The position numbers and the translations under genes were made by a program. DNA of 64,000 nt from Brachionus rotundiformis (lineage: Eukaryota; Rotifera; Eurotatoria; Ploima; Brachionidae), in contig JAESIW010000137.1 in NCBI GenBank assembly GCA_016802295.1, positions 3,255,961 to 3,319,960 of the forward strand. Reading direction: 5' to 3'. The notes beneath the pieces were generated by a model, which saw only the letters and a list, made by a program, of their open reading frames with translations, was not told the origin of the DNA and made no database searches. Below, piece after piece: positions 39,301-51,254 of the stretch; positions within the stretch are counted from its first letter, which is position 1, and every line of letters begins with the position of its first letter.

Positions 39301-42300
39301 CCTTCTGCTAGTTCTGCGGCCAATGCGGCCGCTACTTCAAGCAGCACTGCTCTAGCCAACATGAACAACAATCCAGAATTTCTTGTCAATCTAAACAGCT
39401 ACAATAATGATGGATTTGGCGAAAATATTGGCAATGGTACCACTAATTTGTACATTATACGAACACCGTTGGCCAGATGGAATGAAGAGTGCACTGTTCT
39501 CGATTCGCAATCAATGCATCATGCCATTTTGTTGAATAAACCATTGATTATGCAAGCTTTGGAAAAGTATCGCAACGAAGAATTGAATGAAAGACGACAG
39601 AAAAAGCTTGTCGAAGAAAAAGACAAATTAAAAAAGCAGGAAGAACGCGCCGCTAACGAAGCAGCGAATAATGAGCTTGTTGTTGCCAGTACAGAACAAC
39701 AGGACGAGGCTGAGCCGAATTCTCAGAGTGCGACCAACAACAGAATGGACGAAGAGCCAATAGTTGTCCAAACTCAAGCCTACACAACTCCTGATATTGT
39801 AGCCACACCAACAGCATCAAGTGATCAGGCTACAATTGATGAAACATCTGCACAAACACTATCCACCGAGCAACCATCTACTGATTTATCTGTAACAACT
39901 CCTATTATAACTGATACCACAACTACTCTTTCTTCTTCTACTGCTGTTACTACTCTAACTCCTACAGCTACCACTACTACTGCTACGGGTGCGGCTGCTA
40001 CTAGCAGTCTCGAGTCTGAGGCTGATCGCGAGGCAGTTAACAATTTTGTGACCAACTTTGTCTCAACTAGTTGCAGTGTTTTCACGCTGTCGTCAAGTGA
40101 TGAACGGCGAATAGCTATGGAAGCGCTACGAGTGGCCGGCCAACAGAGAGCAAGTCTAGAGCTCCAGGCAGCGACTGGCGATCAAACCCAGTATCCACAA
40201 AACTACGTGTTCCTAGACGGACATGTGGTAGAAATACCTAGCGGCATTGATCCGTCATTTTTGAGCGCTTTGCCCGACTCTCTGCGACGAGAAGTGATCA
40301 TGGAACAATTGAGAATGCTCGGCATTGACATACGCAATCGGCCAATACCACCTAGTGAACAGACAAGCGATGCACAGCCGCCTGCGGCCACACAAACAGT
40401 AACCGAAGTCCAAGCAACAAATAGTTCGAACAGCTTGGAAATAAATCCGGAATTTTTGGCCGCCTTGCCGCCGCACATACAAGAAGAAGTGTTGACCCAG
40501 CAGCGAATTGAACAACAAGCCAGACAAGCCGCAACGGCAACAGCAACACCCACGGACGCAACAACAGCTCAATCAGCAGTCACTAGCGCTGCAGCCGATC
40601 AAGCCGAGAATGAAAATGCGGCATTTATGCGCACATTGACTACTTCGCTACGTCAGGCGATTCTTATCGACATGGACCATAGCCAAATAAGCGCATTGCC
40701 CGAAGATTTGGCCAACGAGGCGCGCTCTCTTCAGCAGCAGCGAGAGCGCGACATGGATCTATTCTCGGCGACTCATCGGGGCCGCGTGCTCGGCACCGGT
40801 GGTTCGTACATCTCGTCACTAGGTCGCGGCTACCGAATCACTTCGAATCGAGGCCTCGAAGGCATCTACAATGTGGCCTCGTCGCTTCTAAACGACAATT
40901 ACATATACACCGGTCAAACACGTGACTTTACTCGCTTGAGACGTAACTTACGTCACGATGTAGACGCTTTTTTCGGCGCGTCGAGCTCGGCACAAGCAGC
41001 TCAATTGGACAAGGCCAAAAGTGGTCGTCAACTGCTCGACCACGAGTCCATAGCCTGTTTGCTAGTTATGCTGTTTATAGAGGACGCGCGCATGAACATG
41101 ACCAAGTTGCACCGTGTGGTAAGAAATTTGTGCATACACAAGCCAAGTCTTGCGTGGATCATAAAAGCCTTGCTGTGCATATTGGAAAAAGTGTCCGGCA
41201 AACCGGAACTAGAACTAACAGACTCGAAGCAAACGCCACACAAGTCACACAAAGCCCAATTGTCCAAAAGCCCAGGCTCGGCCAAGGACACAACGCACAG
41301 CTACCAGCCAAGCTGGCTCACAATGTCCATTGACGGACCGTTTGGCTCAAAGACAAACGTCTTCACCATCATCAAGTCAAACAAAAAATCAAGCTCAAAG
41401 CTAACGCCAAGTAATCACGACTCATCAAATCAAATGCCATCAATTCTCATTAACCAGCAAGCGTGTCCATCTATTCTGAAGCAAATATTGGAAATATTGA
41501 CCACGCTGGCGCGTGGTGCCAATTTTAACTTTTTTCCTCGCTCGACTAGTTCGTCAACTAGCAAAGCTCAATCAAAATCGCACTTCTGGGACATAGTTGT
41601 CAAACTAGACCAGTCTAAGAACAAAAACTCAAAGCTAACAAGTCAAATGTCCATGTCCAAGGATCAATTGTTGAGCGAGTTCGAGTCCGAGGCTGATTTT
41701 AATGTGGAAAATTCGCCTCTAGCTCGCCTAATGTCCGCTCTGGACTATCCAGTGCTTAAAAACAACCCCTACCTAATGGACAAAATGTTCACTTGTCTAT
41801 CGTATGCCAGCTCGGGCATACCAAGCATAGACCTGAGACTGAAAACCTCTGACACTGACGAAAACTTGAACAACGAAGCTGTTTTGTCCAAACAAATCGA
41901 ACTAGTGGTCAATGTGCTTAAAAAAAAGCTGTGCACTCACGACAGTCTGCAGCAAGCGTACACTCTATTGAACAATTTGTCCAAAATAAACAGTGCCACA
42001 AGGACCATGATATTGAGACACTTGCTCAAGGGCACGCGTGGACTAGGCCTAGCTGTTTGCAAAGAAATCGAAGTACTGCTTGACGAAGCGCTCAAATACA
42101 ACGAGACAGTGAGCGCTCAGGCGGCACCACTCGCCGACGAAAGCATGGACACAATGCCAACTACTTCACTCAGATCATCAACACACCAGAACCTAATCGA
42201 CAGCTACTCCAATCTGGTCATATCGTCACCAAAAACCAAACAAACACGAGAACTTCAACTGCCATCCATGTCCGTTCTAGTGCAAAAAAATTCCAATCAA

Positions 42301-44037
42301 AAATTTTTTGTTCGTCTAATTCGTTTGATCATAAGTCTGAGAGAAACGATTGAAAAAGAGGCCAAGAAGAAAAAAACACCACCATCAGCAACAGCAGCAG
42401 CAGCACAGAACAGTGAACAAGTTCAATTGGCAGCACTAAGCGCCGACCTGGACCTGGAACAGCTATGGGACAAGCTAAGCGAGTGCTTGAGCGTTCTCAA
42501 ATCGCTCAGCGACCCGTACGCCGTGCTAATACTACAGCAAACAGTAGAGGCGTTTTTCTACGTGCACGCCACCCGCAAAGACAAAGAAGAAACCAAAAAG
42601 AGAGAAAAAGAGACCAAGGAGACCCAGTTGTCTCATTTGGACACGGACACTGCTCCCATGTCGCCCAAGGCGGACACGTCACAAGCTCTCGATGAGGCCA
42701 AGAGTGACATTGAGACCATAATGCAAAGCATTGGCACCGAGACGTCGCCTGACACGAAAAAATTTCTCCAATTTGCTCTTACACACCGCACTGTTCTCAA
42801 TCACATACTGAGACAAACATCGAACAACTTGAGCGAAGAGCCCTATTCGGTACTGGTCGATTTTACACGCATGCACACACACATACTTGACTTTGACGTC
42901 AAGCGTAGATACTTTAGACAAGAGCTTGACAAATTGAAGGAAAGTATACGCGGTGTTGACTTGGCCATACACGTGAGACGCAATCACGTGTTCGACGATT
43001 CGTTCCGCGAGCTAAATAGACGCTCGCCGGACGACTGGAAGCACCGGTTTTACATAGTGTTCGAGGGCGAAGAGGGCCAGGACGCCGGCGGTCTCCTGCG
43101 CGAATGGTACATGATCATATCCAAGGAAATATTCAATCCGGACTATGCCCTGTTCATGATAAACCCGGGCGACCGAGTCACTTACATGCCCAATCCGTCC
43201 TCTCACTGCAATCCAAATCACTTGAGCTATTTCAAGTTCATCGGTCACATAATTGCCAAGGCCATATTTGACAACAAATTTTTGGACTGCTATTTTACCA
43301 GAGCGTTCTACAAGCACATTCTGGGCGTGCCTGTCAAATACACCGACATGGAGAGTGTGGACAACGAGTTCTTCAAAAATTTGGTATCCATTCTCGAGTC
43401 GGACATCGAGTCGTTCGGCATCGACTTGTACTTTACAATTGACATAAACGAGTTTGGCGTTACGCAGTCACGTGACTTGAAGCCTAACGGCAAAAATATC
43501 AAAGTGACCAATGAAAACAAGCAGGAGTATGTGCGCTTGCTGTGTCAGGAGAAAATGATCGGCTCAATACGTCAGCAGGTGTCCGCGTTTTTGCAGGGCT
43601 TCTACGAAATAATACCCAAAAGTTTGATATCCATATTTAACGAACAAGAGCTCGAGTTGCTGATATCCGGTCTGCCCGAGATAGACCTCGAGGACTTGAG
43701 ACGCAACACCGAGTATCACAAGTACACTGGCAATTCACTGCAGATACAGTGGTTTTGGCGCGCTCTCAAATCGTTTGATAAAGAAGATCAGGCCAAATTT
43801 TTGCAATTTGTTACCGGTACGTCCAAAGTGCCTCTGCAGGGATTTGCCAAGCTCGAGGGCATGAACGGCCCGCAAAAGTTTCAAATACACAGAGACGATC
43901 GAGACACTTCTCGATTGCCGTGTGCACACACCTGTTTCAATCAGTTGGATTTGCCAGCGTATGAAAATTTCGAAAAGTTAAAGAGCATGCTGCTCTTGGC
44001 AATCAGGGAATGCTCGACAGGTTTTGGCCTGGCATAA
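30370..44037 (+). CDS. HUWE1: HUWE1 (Mule/ARF-BP1) giant HECT-type E3 ubiquitin ligase
   Basis: Exons 30370-30411, 30463-30924, 31411-31626 and 31684-44037 give 4357 aa (human 4374). The start MKIDRKFRKT and the block SWNIGKCELYHW match the family N terminus. In order: N-terminal armadillo-like DUF908/DUF913 region (to about residue 800); UBA domain (about 1390-1435, QMVSMGFSAELAQEAV); WWE domain (about 1653-1715, VWKWYEERQNKWIQY); long Asp/Glu-rich tract (about 2340-2575); ubiquitin-binding UBM repeats (about 3095-3180, GIDPSFLSALPDSLRREV and NPEFLAALPPHIQEEV); HECT domain (about 4013-4357) with catalytic Cys in HTCFNQLDLP (codon 43933-43935) and C terminus ECSTGFGLA. It ubiquitinates unassembled and DNA-bound proteins, histones, p53 and Myc in other animals. 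The UIM next to the UBA and the BH3-like segment of the human protein are not visible. The last exon alone is 12,354 bp with no stop or intron. Confidence 0.98.
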
Positions 44038-44140
44038 TGAAGCTAGTTATTTTTTGGCTATTACTTTTTTTTTTCGTCTTTTTTAGTTCGATTTGGGAAC
44101 CGAGTGTGTTATTATTTGTTCGAGGCCGTTTCTTACCGAA

Positions 44141-44146
44141 AATAAA
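44141..44146 (+). terminator. HUWE1 poly(A) signal
   Basis: AATAAA lies 104 bases past the HUWE1 stop, followed by a T-rich stretch. The 3' UTR would be short. Confidence 0.5.
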
Positions 44147-44394
44147 ATTTAACTTTCATTTTTTGTCAAATTTCTTTTTAAAATAAATCTATAATTTAAT
44201 TAATCTATAATTTTAAATTAAACCTTTACGACATTTATTCAAACTATTCTCAATATATTTTTTTTTTCATTTTTTTTTATTTTAATTTGGCTTAAAGAAA
44301 ATTTTTGCTCTTAGTTTTATAAATATATAAAAGATGTAAAAAAATAAAAAATATAGAAAAATTTTATTTTTTTATTTTAATATTAGTAGTGGTA

Positions 44395-45480
44395 TTAGTA
44401 GTAGTAGAATACATTGCAACTTGAGCAACACTCTAGCAAAGTTCTATTGAGCTATACCAGTGGCTTCATAATTTGTAGCTCTTTTGATACAAAAAAGCAA
44501 GTAAAAAATGTTAAAAACGTTACTAAAAATTTTGATTCAAAAAGCATATTAGAAGAAGTAACTACTGCAACTTGGAGCTAGTCCAAGCAGAGTTCTAATG
44601 AGCTATAGCAGTCGATTTATCGTGCTTCGTCATCCAAACGTCAATCTTAGCTTTAAAGCTGTTAAGACTAGTTGCACTTACAATTTTTTCTGGCAACTTA
44701 TTCCAAACATCCACAACTCTGTTTGAAAAATAATTAAATCGATGACTACAATTCTTTACTCTTTCTCGCACCAAGTTCTTGGAGTTTCTTCTAAGATTAT
44801 GCCTTTTTCTCTCAGGCCTAGTGTTTAAACTGTAGTTTAAACCATTTCAGAGATTCACAACTTCCATATTGTTCACTGGTTTGAATATTTGGATTAGATC
44901 TCCGCGTATCCTTCTTATTCTTAGACTTGGTAATTTCAGTCCAGATAGCCGCTGTGGATACTCCAAATCTGCAAGTTTAGACAATAAATGCGTCGCCCTG
45001 CGCTGCACTTTTTCGATCTCATTTATGTCTTTCTCTAAGTAAGATCAAAATAAAAATTCGAGAAACTTGGATATGGAGTCTTAGGATTGAGCTGAAACTC
45101 TTTATTACCGAAATAATTTTTGTATCATCTGCATAAGCTTTACATTCATTTTGGATAATTCCTAACATGTCATTAATGTAAATAACAAAAAGATATGTCA
45201 GTACCTGAGGTACTCCACTTATCACATCTATCCAATTTGAACATGTTTGACCAAGTCCTACTTTCTGCGTTTTACCCTTCAGAAACGATGTGATTCATCT
45301 TATCATACGTTCACCATAACAGTTCTTTAGCACTGCTGCATGAACTTTATCTGCCCCCATAACCTTTTTTGTGACCAATTTTTCAAGCTTATCTAAGATT
45401 ATACTAACAGTTATTATTAACTATCGGGATCTAGATCGCATTTAGCTGATGTCTTAAATTCAAATACAGTCTACAACTCT
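44395..45480 (-). mobile_element. LINE (CR1/Jockey-type), decayed 3' half with RT catalytic region
   Basis: Read on the minus strand from 45480: LDKLEKLVTKKVMGADKVHA, then GKTQKVGLGQTCSNWIDVIS, then ISGVPQVLTYLFVIYINDM and the reverse-transcriptase catalytic box KAYADDTKII (RT motif xADD, near 45130). After a frame change: DINEIEKVQRRATHLLSK, RIRRIRGDLIQIFK and RERVKNCSHRFNYFSNRVVD followed by the ...WNKLPEKIVSATSLNSFKA block, the classic end of these ORFs. Stops and shifts show that it is inactive, although the C-terminal 90 codons are well preserved. This is the longest and youngest-looking of the three related copies in the window. Downstream of the ORF lies a duplicated 3' tail. Confidence 0.85.
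44405..44620 (-). repeat. Direct duplication of the LINE 3' tail
   Basis: Two diverged copies in the same orientation, at about 44412-44465 and 44565-44615. They share the order GCAACTTG, CAAAGTTCTA/CAGAGTTCTA, then GAGCTATA.CAGT on the plus strand. Each is flanked on the 3' side of the element by triplet repeats (TAG/CTA type or AGAAGAAG). Estimated identity is about three quarters by eye. Confidence 0.6.
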
Positions 45481-45489
45481 TTTTTTGAT

Positions 45490-45780
45490 TTGACTTTAGG
45501 TTCGATTTCATTTATGTATTTATCAGTCGAAAGTTCAACGTAAGCTACTTCATCTTCTCGATTATTTTTGACTAAACTAATTATGTTATCGTATGTTTTA
45601 AAGCATGTTTTAAAGGTTGGTCCTGCATCATCACATTGTACATACTCGTCGACTGATAAAGCCTCCGAATTAGATACATTACTTATATTTACCTCTTGGC
45701 TTTAGGGTTTCGCTTGAGCCAATGCTTGATTCATAGCAACGCTTATATTTTTTTTAGCTAGAATCATCTTTTCATCTATA
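45490..45780 (-). pseudogene. Unidentified, nearly open coding fragment next to the LINE
   Basis: Minus-strand frame with a single stop in about 95 codons. It contains MILAKKNISVAMNQALAQAK, a stop, then SVDEYVQCDDAGPTFKTCFK and NREDEVAYVELSTDKYINEI, ending at TAG near 45490. Composition is coding-like against an AT-rich background. I do not recognise it. It could be the part of the adjacent LINE upstream of its RT domain (ORF1 or linker), or host sequence carried along. Confidence 0.35.
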
Positions 45781-45825
45781 GTATAATAAAATAATCAAAG
45801 AGAGAATAATTAAAATTAAAATACA

Positions 45826-46100
45826 GTAGAATAAAACAATTGAATCCTATTTTTTTTAATTATATTTTTCACACTTTTTATCTAAATTTTTTTTTTGCTT
45901 GATTATAGAATAATATTTCAATTTAATTATAGCGGTGTATTTTTTTTGTCGGAATTTGAAATAATACGACATTAAAATTTCGGATATTCGAGGTTATTTT
46001 GTTAAGAAAGTATTCACTTGGTTAAAGGAAATTAAAATTCTGTCAGAATTTCGAGGATTCCGGAATAGGGAGTTACAGTTTAGCGAGGTTAGACTGTATT
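45826..46100 (-). mobile_element. Possible pogo-like MITE
   Basis: Reading inward from the right end on the minus strand: TACAGTCTAACCTCGCTAAA, then CGGAATCCTCGAAATTC-type blocks, the style of pogo/Tigger ends. A left end beginning TACAGT lies at about 45827. Together they would frame some 275 bp flanked by TA. Only the outer six bases match clearly, so the left boundary is weak. Confidence 0.35.
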
Positions 46101-49100
46101 GGGATACTTAAGCACTGGAATAAGCTATTGTAAAATGTGGGCTTCAACAGCATCTAAGTCAACTGAGGGCTTCAAAGCTGCTTTAAATATATTTAATAGA
46201 ATAGGCTGCTACAGCTTCATACTGCCTAAAAGCGGTGATGTGCTTAAAAATTCTACATTAAATTCTTCAAATTCAAATTGAATATATTATTAATGAATAC
46301 ATTAAATATTATATTTTTAAAAAGATTTTCTTAATTTCTTTTATTATATTTAAATTAAAAATATTTTTTATTTCAAAAATCGGAATTTAGAGTACTTGAA
46401 AATGAATTAAACATTTTGAAATTGAAGTTTTTCTTTGAATTGACATTTTTAGATATTTTGAAATTTCTGACTTTAAAAATAGCATTAGTTTTAATTGCTT
46501 TTATCCGCCTATTAATTAAAATTTAAGTTTAAGATATAGATTTTTTATAATTGAGTTTCAAAGTTATATTTTTATCTAAAAAAAATCATATTTCTTTTTG
46601 TATTTAAGATTTATAAGTTCTCTTAAAAAACTCTTTATAAAAAGTCCAAAAAGTTTTTATTTACAAAAAGCCATTAGGTAGAAATGTTTAGGAAATTAGG
46701 GTAAAATTAAAATTTCAGCTTTAATTTGATAGTAAAAATTTTTTAAAATTTCTACTCTAAAAATTTAAACATTATTAAAACAAATATAGATTATTTATTA
46801 TTCATGCTGATTTATAAATATTAAGATAATTGTTTGATTAATTTAAAAATGAAATCTAGACGCGAAGCTTTTGATTTTATATATTACTTTTGAGACCTCT
46901 GATTAATGAGACTTGCCTTAATCCTTTACAAAATGTTCATTTAATAGATTCATTATTAATAATTTTGAATCTTGTTGACGCAATTTCTTAATTAAATTTC
47001 TATTAATTTTCTAAATTATCAATTGAATCTTTTTGCTTATGTCTGGGCAATTTTGCTTGAAAAAAATGCGAAACATAATTAAAAAATTTAAAATTTAATT
47101 TATTTTTTGGTTTGGAGATTGAAATATTTTTATTTTATTTTAATTGCCTAGGAAATTTCAATTTTTTAAAGTTTTAATGTTACTCACTAAAACTTTTATA
47201 AAAAAAATAGGATATTCAGTTATGCAGTTAATCAATAATCAATAAAATTTTAAATTTTATTCAATTAAGAATCGGTGTTTACATGTAAAATACAACTTTT
47301 ACTTTAGCTGAGTATAACTTTTTAGAAATAGAATTTAACAATATAAGTTTTTTTAGTGTCAATAAATATTTTGATTCAGCTTATTTTCGGTTTAAAAATA
47401 GAATTTTGAAACTAAACAGACAATAAATTGATTATTACTCGATTTTATATCAGCTATTTTTTATCTGAATTTGCTTTCAAATGAAATTTGTGAAAAATTT
47501 TTTTATAACTGTATAATATTCGATTGTAAAATTAAAATTAAAAACAAAATCAATATTTATTGATTAATTATCCAGCAAATTTCGTAAGTTTTATAATTAG
47601 AAATACATTACACCTTCTCAATTTACCCAAGCAATATTTTTTATTTATTTAAGTTAAATTTCACTTTTAATTAATTTATAATAAATAGCTTTAGAACAAA
47701 GTTTTTTTTTTCACTTAAAGCTAAATCAAAATTTATATACGAAATTTAAATATACTAATAGCTGTCATGTTTTATTTTCTATAAAATATTTTGGAATCAG
47801 AACTAATTAAAATAAATTTTAAAAATTGATATGATTGACGTAAACTTTATAACTTAAAGCTAAATATTTAAACTATCCATTCAAATTTCTCATAATTAAA
47901 TTTTTGTTACCAATAAATTTATATATCGAAAAGTTTAGCACTAATTTATTTTTAATTTAATAAGATTTATATTTAAAAAAGTTCAATATTCTTTTTTTAA
48001 TATGATGAATGTCGAATTAGTGTTAATTTATTTTTCAAGAATTTATTTAGCAAAGTGCTCTTCAAATTATTTTTAGTGAGATTAATCTTAATTGCTTATT
48101 TGAATAATTGGTAACAAAATTTTAAATCAGACAACGTATCTTATGCTCATTAGAAATTAGATGGTTAAAAGCCGGAAACTAGCAATATATAATTTACATA
48201 TTTTAAAAAAACTTCCTTTAAATCTATTTAATACATTCTAAAAGTTAAATAAATAAATATTTTATTTGTTAATTCAAATGATCATGATTTAATTTTAAAT
48301 TTTGAGGAACGAATTTTGAGATAAGCACTCAAATCTTTCATACAAAATTGATAATTCTTTTAAGCATTAGTAATCTAAAAGGACTAAATTAAATTAAATT
48401 TGATAAAAAGAGTTTATTTAATATTAAGCTTTGATCTTATTGCATGAAAATTTTCATTACTGATATTTTCCCTCTATATATAAGGACTTATATAGATATG
48501 TCTAGTTATTCATAATACAATACCTTTTCTGTAATGATAACTCCAAAGAATTCCAATTTTCATGTAAGTCTCTCGTGGTGTATTTTTCAAAAACTCTTTG
48601 ATTACATGATTTTATTGATATAGTAATATTACCTCAAATATAATAGACAAAATTATATAATCTAATAACCATATCACATCATTTGTTTAAAAATGAATGT
48701 TAATTTAAAAAAAATTTTTATAAGATTTTTCATGCTAATCCTCACGAAATAAATTAATTGAGACACTAAACTCATGACAGCTTTTATTAATTTGGTCATT
48801 AAAATGGTTAATTATTTGGTCACGTTTTATTATTTTACATGTGTGTCTGTCTAGTCTTTTTAAAGAGTTATCTGTTATTTTATTTTATTAAATTGATTGT
48901 ATTCAAGTTTGAATTTTTGTTTTTAATTAACTACTAATTAGATATTATTTAATTTTGTTTGATCTCTTGTATATTCTCACCAAGAATAAAATTTTATTTG
49001 AAGCATATTGCTCTTGAAAGATTCTTACAAGCGGAAAATAATTAAAACTTGATTGGGGATGAATAGTTTTATTAAAATCGCATTATTTAAGTTAGAAAAA

Positions 49101-49975
49101 TTATTGGTATCAGAAATTTTTGATTATATGATGGAAATTGAACATCTATGCTGATCTTAAATTAGCTAATTTAGTCTAATTTAAGCAAATACTCAATTTG
49201 GTTTAAAATTTTAAACATGAAAATGTGATCATGTATCAAAATTGAGAACGCAATTGCTTTAGATAATCTAATATGAATTTATAGATAATCAAGGCATTGG
49301 ATAAATTCCAATTAATAAAAAAACTTACATTAAATTGTGTTTATTTAAGTTTAAATAATTAATGTTTAAAAACTTAAATTGATAGTTCTGAATGGTTGCT
49401 ATTTAGTTTTACATGTTAAATACTGTTCAGATTGAAATCTTAGATTTTCAATTAAAAAAATCTTTAATAAATATAAAATGTTTATTCTTATCAATTATAT
49501 TTATTTGTTCATATAATGAAAAAAAGTATCGACAAACTTTCTTTTCCAAATGTTTATAATGTATAGTTAACAGTTTTGATGTGACATAGATTGATTAATT
49601 TGTTATTTAAGCTTTTCCATTTTAGAAAACCAAAAGAAAAGATTATTTTTTTTGTATTGTTTATTACGTAAATAAATAAAAGATAAAAAATTTTGGTTCG
49701 ATTTAGGCCTAAAGCCGAGCCTAATAAAAAAAATTGGTTTACGAAACAAAGTGATCTCAAATCAAATAATTTATGGAATAAATAAATACAATACTTAGCA
49801 GGTATTTTTTGTTTTAAGTTCATTAGATTTAAGCAACAATTTTAATTTTCTAAAAAACAAAAGACTCTAAATGAATTATGAGCTAGAAATTTGTTGGTAT
49901 TTTGTGTAGCGATTCCCCAACAGCTAGATATCTTTTATTAACCTGATCGAATTCAGCAAAGTCAAATTAAGAACA
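46101..49975. other. AT-rich intergenic region before the GPCR
   Basis: Almost 3.9 kb with no coding-like frame. The 60-codon frame at 46099-46281 starts within the putative MITE end and matches nothing I know. No other feature recognised. Confidence 0.5.
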
Positions 49976-51254
49976 ATGCCAAAGCAAGCAAGCTTGCTGT
50001 TAATTATATTTTTGAATTTTTTCCAATCGATGTACGCTGACATCGAGATTCTCAATTCGACAAACAACAACCAGCCAAGTCGCACATCAATATTTCGCCA
50101 TGTCCAAATTGGTATTTACATAATCATCTGGTTCATTGGTAGCGTCGGTGGACTTTTGGTCATCTATGTTATTTTATTTAACAACAAGTTAAAAACTATA
50201 ACAAATACGTTCTTACTTAACCTGGCCATAGCTGATTTTATATTTCTACAAGGTATTCCATTCTATTTGACTTCATTAATAAATAAACAATGGATTTTTT
50301 CGCTATTTGTCTGCAAACTATTCTGGACCTTTACTGGTGTAAATCAGTTCACAGCCATATTCATTCTTACTCTTCTGGCTTTTGACAGGTAAATTATTTT
50401 AAAATTATTCTACAATCTAGGCAATTAAAAAATTTTATTCTGTCTGAAGGTATTTGGCCGTATGTAGGCCTGATTTGTCCAAATGGCGCAAAAAAACATG
50501 CTCAAAGAAAGTATTGATAAGCTTGTGGTCAATAAGCATCATGTTTATGCTACCAATAATACTCTATTCGAATATAGACACAATTTCAATAGAGACAAGT
50601 GTAGTTCTATCTCCCGAAGAGTCCATGCTAAACTTGACAAATATAGCTAAAAAGTCTTTCATACGAAACTTTAAAAGCTGCACCATACTTTGGCCAGAAA
50701 ATGACTACATTCAGCTCGAAATAGCTTTCATATTCTACAGCTGTTTATTTTCTTTTTTTATACCTATTTTTCTAATTAGTGTTTTTTATTTTTGTATTAT
50801 TTTTCGATTACGAAAAAATAGAAAGCTATTGAATGTGAAGCCAGCTTCAAAGCGTAAAGATAGACGCAAGGCCACCTATCTTGTGCTGATTGTAATCAGC
50901 ATCTACATTGTAACATACACCCCGTTTTGGATATTTCAAGTATTTTTGTTGACCACATACATCATAAACACAAACAGCAATGGTACTTTTCAGTACAACC
51001 ATCAAATTTCAGCACATTTGTCTTCAGTTTTTCAATTTTTAGTCTATTTAAACAGCACCTTAAACCCGTTTTTCTACGCATTCATAAGTGAAGTCTTTCG
51101 TAGTAGTTTCAAAGAGGCAATAAAATGTAGCACATCAACCAGAATTGCTAGAGCGTGTTTTTCTAGATTCTGGACTAGATCGAGCTCCAAGCGCAATGGA
51201 ACCTTTAATAGCTCATTTAGAAGAACAACTGAGTTCAATTCAGATTATATATAA
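49976..51254 (+). CDS. Rhodopsin-family peptide GPCR, allatostatin-C/somatostatin-receptor-like
   Basis: Two exons, 49976-50388 and 50450-51254, give 405 aa. The intron splits the Arg codon of the DRY motif (DR|YLAVCRP), a position common in animal rhodopsin-family genes. A hydrophobic N-terminal stretch (residues 4-21) may be a signal peptide. TM1 follows at about 45-68; TM2 has LNLAIAD with Asp2.50 at residue 87; TM3 starts with Cys113, which can pair with the Cys in KSCTILWP of the second outer loop. TM7 reads YLNSTLNPFFYAFISEVFRS, with NPxxY intact and in the style of AstC/somatostatin/opioid receptors. The KASKRKDRRKATYLVL-like stretch before TM6 is basic, as expected for G-protein coupling. 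Odd: Asn1.50 is Gly59, and TM6 has TYTPFW in place of CWxP. Subfamily assignment is from memory of motifs; the ligand is unknown. Confidence 0.85.

Noticed and set aside
40203..40572. Overlapping minus-strand frames of 70-116 codons
   Set aside because: They lie wholly inside the HUWE1 coding exon, are Cys/Gly-biased antisense artefacts, and contain no known domain.
46099..46281. 60-codon frame beside the MITE candidate
   Set aside because: Begins at a non-ATG codon within a transposon-like end; no domain or support for expression.
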